DNA of 7,549 nt, from assembly GCA_026914095.1 (NCBI GenBank), contig JAPPIY010000149.1, positions 1-7,549 on the forward strand, given 5' to 3'. This document shows, in pieces, positions 1-3,443 of this stretch. Each line of letters opens with the position of its first letter. Position 1 is the first letter of the stretch. The notes beneath the pieces are model-generated. The model saw only the letters and a list, made by a program, of their open reading frames with translations. It searched no databases and had not been told where the DNA came from. A program made the position numbers and the translations under genes. This DNA is from Oligoflexia bacterium (GTDB lineage: Bacteria > Bdellovibrionota > Bdellovibrionia > Bdellovibrionales > UBA1609).

Positions 1-9
1 GTCATTTTA

Positions 10-44
10 ACAACTTAACCCCTATCATAATGGGCTTAAGTTGT
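10..44. repeat. Imperfect hairpin at left edge
   Basis: ACAACTTAA at 10-18 is the exact reverse complement of TTAAGTTGT at 36-44. The stem continues inward as CCC (19-21) pairing with GGG (32-34) after one bulged C. No T-run follows on either strand, so it is not a clear intrinsic terminator. It may belong to a gene or repeat that lies mostly outside the window. Confidence 0.4.
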
Positions 45-214
45 CATGAACCAATCTCTTTATCGCATTTATTTTTGATAAGAAGTCTTTTTCTTAAAAA
101 TTACCCCAAGGACAGTCAATAAAATTGGCAAGAGGAACCGATTTTTTTCTTGAAGATAATTTCTATAAAAAAACTATTAAGTTTTTTTATTCCTTTAAAA
201 TCAAATAAACAAAA

Positions 215-231
215 ACCAGAAATTATCTGGT
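215..231 (-). terminator. Weak terminator-like hairpin (minus strand)
   Basis: ACCAGA (215-220) and TCTGGT (226-231) form a 6-bp stem with a 5-nt loop. On the minus strand the stem runs straight into TTTTGTTTATTTGATTTT, a T-rich tail. The plus-strand side has none. The stem is short and AT-rich, so this is a weak call. It is the third minus-oriented hairpin after those at 309-326 and 351-373. Confidence 0.3.
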
Positions 232-278
232 CAAAGAAAGCGACTGAAGTTTAAAGACAATAAAAAGAGGGAAAGCGA

Positions 279-289
279 ACCTGACAGGT
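279..289. promoter_or_regulatory. 11-bp palindrome, possible operator
   Basis: ACCTG-A-CAGGT is a perfect palindrome about a central base. Its one-base loop rules out an RNA hairpin but would suit a dimeric DNA-binding protein. It lies about 190 bp upstream of the Rpn start, and no regulator gene is nearby. A chance palindrome is quite possible. Confidence 0.2.
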
Positions 290-308
290 GAGATTCAAAA
301 AACAAAAC

Positions 309-326
309 GCCTCCCTTCCGGGAGGC
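309..326 (-). terminator. Intrinsic terminator hairpin, minus orientation
   Basis: GCCTCCC (309-315) pairs exactly with GGGAGGC (320-326) around a 4-nt loop, giving a GC-rich 7-bp stem. Read on the minus strand the loop is GGAA (a GNRA-type tetraloop) and the stem is followed by GTTTTGTTTTTTG, a good terminator tail. The plus-strand tail (ATCCACTCTTTT) is much weaker. No minus-strand gene lies between this hairpin and the Rpn start, so what it terminates is unclear. Confidence 0.6.
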
Positions 327-350
327 ATCCACTCTTTTAAAAATAAAACT

Positions 351-373
351 CAGCCTCTTTATCTAAGAGGCTG
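351..373 (-). terminator. Second terminator-like hairpin, minus orientation
   Basis: CAGCCTCTT (351-359) and AAGAGGCTG (365-373) form a perfect 9-bp stem with a 5-nt loop. On the minus strand it is followed by AGTTTTATTTTT. On the plus strand the following bases are A-rich. With the hairpin 25 nt further along at 309-326 it makes a tandem terminator pair for leftward transcription. Alternatively it is a structured element in the Rpn leader. Confidence 0.5.
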
Positions 374-478
374 ACCATAATCAAAAAATAAATGGCTTGT
401 ATTTTCTTTAAAGCTCCTTTAAATCTCTATAAGAGCCTGTATGTGTGGCTTTTAGGGAATAAACTATAAGGGTTACTT

Positions 479-1483
479 ATGGAGAAGCGCGAAAAGAACA
501 AATCTCAGGTAAAGAGGGAAAAGCCAAAACTTACCCATGATAATTTCTTCAAACTCTTCTATTCTGACATAGAGCTTGCGAAAGAGTTGCTGAAACTTAT
601 TTTTTCAAAGAAAGAAGCTCAGGCTTATGATTTAAACAAGTTGAAAGTGGAAAAAGACACTTTTGAAGCAAAAAGAGCGGATCTTATTTTTTCTCTCCCT
701 TTTAAAGGTTATCCGAAAAGCAGGGTAAAAATCTTCATTCTCTTGGAACACAAAAGTCACTATGAAAAAAACGCATTTGGCCAGCTTTTAGACTATCAAG
801 TGTTAGGCCGAAAACAAAGCATCCAAGAGACGGGCTATCCCCAGCCCATAATTGCTGTGCTGTTTTACCATGGGGAAAAGCCCCTCAAGTGGAAAAAATC
901 TCTACAAGAGGAGGATTTTGGGCCTTTTTTTTCCAAGATTCCTGTTGAATCCAGAAAAAATATGCTAAACTATGAACCGAAGATAATAAACACGCAAGAC
1001 CCAAAAATCCAACAAGCCTTTAAGGGTAGGAAATTTAAGGGATATAGCGTCATAAACCTATTATCTGAGATATGGAGTTTAAAGAAGAAACCGACTGTAT
1101 TAAAAATAAATAGCGCTTATGCTGAATTTGAAGAGATACTGAAAGGTTTAAAGGGAAAGGAAAGAAGGACTGTAGAATTAAGGATATTGGAGTATTTAAA
1201 GGATAATACAAGATTAGATTCAAAAACTTGGGAAAAAGCTGAAAAATTGCTTATAGAAGCGGGGATATTAAAACAAGGAGGGCTTATGCAAGATGTAAGG
1301 GAAATTATCAAAGAGAAAGGCCGTTGGGAAGGCGAAAGAAAAGGTCTGAAAAAAGGACGACAGGAAGGACGACAGGAAGTCGTTTTGAATATGCTGAAAG
1401 AAAAAGCAGATATTGCTTTTATTGCCAAAGTGACGGGCCTTTCTGAGAAGGAAATAAAGAAGCTGAAAAATGGTTCTGAATGA
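479..1483 (+). CDS. Rpn-family PD-(D/E)XK nuclease (YhgA-like, Transposase_31)
   Basis: This is a 334-residue Rpn (recombination-promoting nuclease) family protein; such genes are often annotated as putative transposases. The N-terminal part has the family's KLTHDNFFKLFYSD opening (residues 17-30). The PD-(D/E)XK core is visible as D68 (RADLIF), then E90 and K92 in LLEHKSH, with Q102 in the following helix, so the active site looks intact. Residues 284-302 are a K/G/E/R-rich linker (KGRQEGRQE), followed by a small helical domain (about 303-330) typical of Rpn C-termini. Known members are DNA endonucleases with toxic, antiphage activity. Start 479 has a modest AAGGG site at 468-472. The gene stands alone and ends at a strong terminator. 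Family assignment is firm; the defence role is inferred from the family. Confidence 0.9.
   Translation: MEKREKNKSQVKREKPKLTHDNFFKLFYSDIELAKELLKLIFSKKEAQAYDLNKLKVEKDTFEAKRADLIFSLPFKGYPKSRVKIFILLEHKSHYEKNAFGQLLDYQVLGRKQSIQETGYPQPIIAVLFYHGEKPLKWKKSLQEEDFGPFFSKIPVESRKNMLNYEPKIINTQDPKIQQAFKGRKFKGYSVINLLSEIWSLKKKPTVLKINSAYAEFEEILKGLKGKERRTVELRILEYLKDNTRLDSKTWEKAEKLLIEAGILKQGGLMQDVREIIKEKGRWEGERKGLKKGRQEGRQEVVLNMLKEKADIAFIAKVTGLSEKEIKKLKNGSE
1286..1483 (+). CDS. Candidate intragenic RpnS-like antitoxin (internal start)
   Basis: An in-frame ATG at 1286 (Met270 of the Rpn protein) is preceded by AAGGAGG at 1275-1281, four bases upstream. This is a far stronger ribosome binding site than the one serving the full-length start. 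Translation would give a 65-residue protein containing the K/G/E/R-rich linker and the C-terminal helical domain without the nuclease core. Published work on enterobacterial Rpn genes describes exactly this arrangement, in which a short C-terminal product from an internal start blocks the toxicity of the full-length nuclease. No separate promoter is obvious, so it could come from the same transcript. The site is seen directly; the antitoxin role is inferred. Confidence 0.55.
   Translation: MQDVREIIKEKGRWEGERKGLKKGRQEGRQEVVLNMLKEKADIAFIAKVTGLSEKEIKKLKNGSE
1355..1378 (+). repeat. Tandem 12-bp duplication in the Rpn linker
   Basis: GGACGACAGGAA occurs twice head to tail (1355-1366 and 1367-1378), encoding the doubled GRQE in the linker before the C-terminal domain. 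Such in-frame units could expand or contract by replication slippage and change linker length. Confidence 0.8.
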
Positions 1484-1517
1484 TAATTCTTTGTATGTCC
1501 CATTTCTCATATACCAC

Positions 1518-1556
1518 AAAAAAAGAGCCTTCAAAAAAAATGAAGGCTCTTTTTTT
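1518..1556. terminator. Strong bidirectional intrinsic terminator after rpn
   Basis: AGAGCCTTCA (1524-1533) pairs perfectly with TGAAGGCTCT (1541-1550). The stem is flanked by an A-run on the left and TTTTTT on the right, so it works as an intrinsic terminator on either strand. It lies 34 bp after the Rpn stop and should end that transcript. Confidence 0.9.
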
Positions 1557-1661
1557 AAAATCTTTACGGGATTTTTACGGGATTGTCGGGTTATGAGAGG
1601 TTATAAGCAGTCATAGTTTGGCCACAACAGCGGGGTTTTGTTGAGTTTTGGGCTTATTTTA
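1557..1661 (+). repeat. Diverged direct repeat, copy A
   Basis: This stretch aligns by eye with 2319-2422 over its whole length, with a few single-base gaps and roughly two-thirds identity. Shared landmarks in order are an 11-bp tandem motif (TTACGGGATTT here), TGAGAGGTT, ATAGTT, a G-rich patch, TTTGTTGA and TTATTT-AG. It begins directly after the Rpn terminator and ends before the upstream region of the secreted-protein gene. The two copies bracket that gene in the same orientation. The identity of the element is unknown. Confidence 0.6.
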
Positions 1662-1775
1662 GAGTATAGTTTTGAAATTTTTTCCGATTCTTAGAATTCT
1701 ATAGACTTCTTCTAAACTTTAAAATAAAAAGTGTCTTACTTAGATTTTTTTTAAATCTTAAAAAAAGGAGTTAAA
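1662..1775 (+). promoter_or_regulatory. Upstream region of the small secreted protein gene
   Basis: This AT-rich leader should carry the promoter of the gene at 1776. A TTGAAA hexamer at 1672-1677 is a possible -35, but no well-spaced -10 follows, so the promoter is unresolved. TAGAATTCTA at 1692-1701 is a perfect 10-bp palindrome. AGATTT (1742-1747) and AAATCT (1753-1758) form a small hairpin ending 6 nt before the AAGGAG ribosome binding site at 1765-1770, so it could affect translation. Confidence 0.35.
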
Positions 1776-2204
1776 ATGAAACACATTTTCAGTTTTATGT
1801 TATTGTTTGCTCAGGGAGCTATAGCAAGTGAAGATAGCACAAGCAGTGGGCCGCACCAAACCTACCAAAAAATTAAGCAATTGCAACAAGATCAAGCGAA
1901 GTTGCAAAAAAAATATGATGAGCTTCTTCAAATGGTAAATGAAATTAAATTGGTTAAAGTCACTTGTATATGTGAAATAGATACATTGGATCGTAGATAT
2001 ATCACAGGAGAAGGAATTACTACATATGAAGCGGAAAAGCAGGCTATGGAGGTTTGTCGAACTAAATACAAGCCCAGTCATCCCATTTCTATATTCAATT
2101 GCCTAGACGAGAGATTAGATAGAGTGAGACATCATTTTTATCCTTCTCGTCCAGAAGAACCAGACCCCAGACGTCCTGTGAGAAAAGAACCTTCAGGTTA
2201 TTAA
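1776..2204 (+). CDS. Small secreted four-cysteine protein
   Basis: I do not recognise a named family. The 142-residue product begins with a Sec signal peptide (MKHIFSFMLLFAQGAIA) with a plausible signal peptidase I site after Ala17. Residues 29-58 are a short helix rich in Q, K and L, a likely coiled coil. The core (62-110) has four cysteines at 64, 66, 94 and 109 around GEGITTYEAEKQAMEVC. The layout of G-x-G-x-T, an alanine-rich helix and spaced cysteines resembles small secreted domains such as DUF4189-like proteins, and would suit two disulphides in the periplasm. The tail (124-141) is rich in P, R and E. The start is supported by AAGGAG five bases upstream. It is a single gene bracketed by direct repeats A and B. 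Confidence 0.8.
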   Translation: MKHIFSFMLLFAQGAIASEDSTSSGPHQTYQKIKQLQQDQAKLQKKYDELLQMVNEIKLVKVTCICEIDTLDRRYITGEGITTYEAEKQAMEVCRTKYKPSHPISIFNCLDERLDRVRHHFYPSRPEEPDPRRPVRKEPSGY

Positions 2205-2214
2205 ACTCTGAAGG
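2190..2214 (+). terminator. Hairpin spanning the stop codon
   Basis: CCTTCAG (2190-2196) pairs exactly with CTGAAGG (2208-2214), placing the stop codon in the loop. No T-run follows, so it is at best a weak terminator or a 3'-end stabilising structure. Confidence 0.35.
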
Positions 2215-2219
2215 AAGTG

Positions 2220-2335
2220 AATCACTAAATTTTATCATTGAAACGGGGAAAAAGACGAAGCCATCATGTTTGCACTTTCAGACACGAACAGGTAATTTAA
2301 TCATTCCCTTTTTTACTATAAAATTTTTAGTGATT
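2220..2335. repeat. Inverted repeat with 82-nt spacer
   Basis: AATCACTAAATTTTAT at 2220-2235 is matched in reverse complement by the 18 bases at 2318-2335, which differ only by two extra bases in the A/T run. The right arm contains the first 11-bp motif of direct repeat B. This gives a third, inverted copy of the TTTAGTGATT motif just after the secreted-protein gene. The spacer (2236-2317) holds no gene. It includes a weaker hairpin, TGTTTG (2268-2273) with CGAACA (2286-2291). Confidence 0.5.
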
Positions 2336-2422
2336 TTTTAGTGATTGGTAAGTTGTGAGAGGTTGCTAACAACTATAGTTGGGCTTAAAAAGTGGCGGAT
2401 TTGTTGATTTTTGCATTATTTC
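2319..2422 (+). repeat. Diverged direct repeat, copy B
   Basis: This is the counterpart of 1557-1661. Here the tandem 11-mers read TTAGTGATTTT and TTAGTGATTGG, followed by TGAGAGGTT at 2355-2363. It also holds CAACTATAGTTG, a perfect 12-bp palindrome at 2370-2381 that copy A lacks. Its right end overlaps the last codons of the lipoprotein gene on the other strand (stop at 2416), which may be where that gene was cut short. Confidence 0.6.
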
Positions 2423-2916
2423 AGCACTTTTAAACACCCCTTTTCACTCCCTCCGTTTCTTCCATTTTGAAGTTTCTTTGCCTTCCCACCTTCAGAGAAG
2501 TTTCTGATGATTGAATGATTGGAGACAAATTCTTCTGCTATGATGAAAAGGTCATATTCAAATGTTTTAATCGTGACCATATCCAAAACAACCTGTCCGT
2601 TTTGGATAACCGCATCTTCTGTTAGCTCTAAGTCTTCTGATATGAGAGTAATTTCCTCATCCAAGAAAGGTTTTTCTTGAGGAGGGATTTCTTCTGTTAT
2701 CTGGCTAGCTATTTGTTCAGCCGATTTTATAATAGGAGTATCTTTTTCTTCTTGAAAAACAGGAGCTTTGTTTTCTGTTTGAAAAGCGCCATGCTTTTTT
2801 ATTGCTTCTGTGGTTTTTGATTTTTCCGTTGAGGCTTTAATATCTTCATTTGTAAAAGAAAGCTCCTCACAGCTACAAAAAACCAAAAAGCCTATAAACC
2901 AAATTAAATTTTTCAT
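2416..2916 (-). CDS. Short lipoprotein, possibly truncated at the C-terminus
   Basis: The 166-residue product starts MKNLIWFIGFLVFCSCEELS, a lipoprotein signal peptide. Cys16 (after Ser15) or Cys14 would be the lipidated residue, placing the protein in the envelope. Residues 18-105 are acidic, low in complexity and probably disordered. The end (about 120-160: VTIKTFEYDLFIIAEEF, SIIRNFSEGGKA, NGRNGG) looks like the start of a repetitive beta-rich segment that in longer proteins I would expect to continue with more G-rich strands. Here it stops after 10 further residues, inside repeat B, so truncation is plausible. I chose the ATG at 2916 over the upstream GTG at 3000 because GGAGGT lies six bases before it, and the longer form would start in the palindrome cluster. 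Function is unknown. Confidence 0.75.
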   Translation of the reverse strand: MKNLIWFIGFLVFCSCEELSFTNEDIKASTEKSKTTEAIKKHGAFQTENKAPVFQEEKDTPIIKSAEQIASQITEEIPPQEKPFLDEEITLISEDLELTEDAVIQNGQVVLDMVTIKTFEYDLFIIAEEFVSNHSIIRNFSEGGKAKKLQNGRNGGSEKGCLKVLK

Positions 2917-2982
2917 AAACCCACCTCCGCTGTTTTGTGGATTTGTGAGCTTTACAAAGAAAAAAAGAAAAAGAAAAGTGGA

Positions 2983-3020
2983 AGGCTGAAAACTCCCCAC
3001 CGCGGTGGTAGATTCAGCCT
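2983..3020 (-). terminator. Nested hairpin around a perfect GC palindrome
   Basis: AGGCTGAA (2983-2990) pairs exactly with TTCAGCCT (3013-3020). The enclosed sequence contains the perfect 12-bp palindrome CCACCGCGGTGG (2997-3008), giving a two-tier hairpin. On the minus strand it is followed by a long T/C-rich tract (CTTTTCTTTTTCTTTTTTTC), so it may act as a distant terminator for the nuclease unit that ends at 3243. It is also the outermost member of the palindrome cluster. Confidence 0.5.
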
Positions 3021-3118
3021 AAAATTCATCCCACGGCGGAATAAACAGCCAAAAACGCAGTTTTCAATCCCACCACGGTGGTAGATTCTCCCCAAATATC
3101 CCGCGGTGGGATAGATTC
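2997..3118. repeat. Cluster of four related GC-rich palindromes (REP-like)
   Basis: Four imperfect palindromes lie in 120 bp: 2997-3008, about 3029-3040 (inverted and weakest), 3072-3082 (ACCAC-G-GTGGT) and 3097-3113 (TATCCC-GCGGT-GGGATA). Units 1, 3 and 4 share a tail, TAGATTC, directly after the palindrome. Unit 2, read on the minus strand, matches unit 4 at 17 of 22 positions. Their G+C contrasts sharply with the AT-rich flanks. The cluster sits between the convergent-free ends of the lipoprotein leader and the nuclease unit. It is comparable to REP/BIME elements, but the family is unidentified. Confidence 0.65.
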
Positions 3119-3185
3119 ACTTTAAAAATATTGAAAGAAAAAGATATTACTTTATTTAAAACAGCTTCTTTTTAAGAGCCTCATA

Positions 3186-3210
3186 TTGCTTTTGAAAGGA
3201 AAAAAAGCAA
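3186..3210. repeat. AT-rich hairpin
   Basis: TTGCTTTT (3186-3193) and AAAAGCAA (3203-3210) form a perfect 8-bp stem with a 9-nt loop, downstream of the 59-residue ORF on the minus strand. No T-run follows it on either strand. It may stabilise the 3' end of the nuclease transcript. Confidence 0.4.
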
Positions 3211-3223
3211 GAGATTGAAAACA

Positions 3224-3241
3224 CTCTCCCGATAGTGAGAG
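3224..3241 (-). terminator. Weak hairpin right after the 59-residue ORF
   Basis: On the minus strand, CTCTC and GAGAG form a 5-bp stem with an 8-nt loop, followed by TGTTTTC. It starts one base after the stop codon of the small ORF. It is weak alone, but with 3186-3210 and 2983-3020 it gives three structures that could end the transcript. Confidence 0.3.
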
Positions 3242-3242
3242 G

Positions 3243-3422
3243 TTAAAAACCATTTTGCTCTACATACCCAACAATTCGTTTTATGTAATTGTTGCTACTT
3301 AATACATCTGTAATTTTAATTTCTATTTCTCTTCCATTTTTAATAAATAAAATACCATGAGTTTTATTTATTGTTGGAAAGAATCCAAAACTTACCAGTT
3401 TGTTATATTCTTTTATTCTCAT
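3243..3422 (-). CDS. Small 59-residue protein downstream of the SEC-C nuclease
   Basis: I do not recognise this protein. It runs from an ATG at 3422 to a stop at 3243, and the start lies 21 nt downstream of the nuclease stop on the same strand, so the two are probably co-transcribed. The sequence (MRIKEYNKLVSFGFFPTINK, then HGILFIKNGREIEI, then a helix-like TDVLSSNNYIKRIVGYVEQ) has a balanced composition of beta-type and helical stretches and no low complexity. This argues for a real small globular protein. There is no signal peptide or membrane segment. The ribosome binding site is weak (GGATT-like), so translational coupling to the upstream gene is possible. It could be a partner or inhibitor of the nuclease. 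Chance ORF remains an alternative. Confidence 0.5.
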   Translation of the reverse strand: MRIKEYNKLVSFGFFPTINKTHGILFIKNGREIEIKITDVLSSNNYIKRIVGYVEQNGF

Positions 3423-3443
3423 AGTTTAATCCAAAAATAATAT

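Larger units (their letters stand above)
1..478. other. Gene-free stretch before the Rpn gene
   Basis: I see no convincing coding region on either strand; the longest open stretches are about 30 codons, without ribosome binding sites. It contains an imperfect hairpin at the left edge, a small hairpin at 215-231, an 11-bp DNA palindrome at 279-289 and two strong hairpins at 309-326 and 351-373. The last 100 bases (about 376-478) should carry the Rpn promoter. Only weak promoter-like hexamers are visible there, for example TTGTAT at 398-403 with TAAATC 17 nt downstream, so I do not call one. A short CTCT/AGAG hairpin lies at 425-435. Confidence 0.6.

Noticed and set aside
84..184. Minus-strand frame reading a hydrophobic segment followed by KKK, like the end of a membrane protein
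   Set aside because: About 35 codons in very AT-rich DNA with a stop just upstream, no start and no ribosome binding site.
1117..1534. Long minus-strand open frames opposite the Rpn gene
   Set aside because: They are rich in F and S as expected from the antisense of a lysine/glutamate-rich gene, lack ribosome binding sites and overlap a recognised gene and its terminator.
1800..2081. 93-residue minus-strand frame opposite the small secreted protein gene
   Set aside because: Antisense shadow; no ribosome binding site and composition typical of a reversed coding strand, while the plus-strand gene has a signal peptide and a good start.
2361..2387. Integron attC-like site in repeat B (GTTGGGC next to a palindrome)
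   Set aside because: GTTGGGC fits GTTRRRY, but no matching RYYYAAC partner with the correct spacing is present, and copy A lacks the palindrome.
2917..3000. 28-residue N-terminal extension of the lipoprotein from a GTG at 3000
   Set aside because: It would start inside a palindrome and bury the lipoprotein signal; the ATG at 2916 has a strong GGAGGT site.
2997..3118. CRISPR array in the palindrome cluster
   Set aside because: Units differ in sequence, orientation and spacing, and the spacers are not uniform; it fits REP-like palindromes better.
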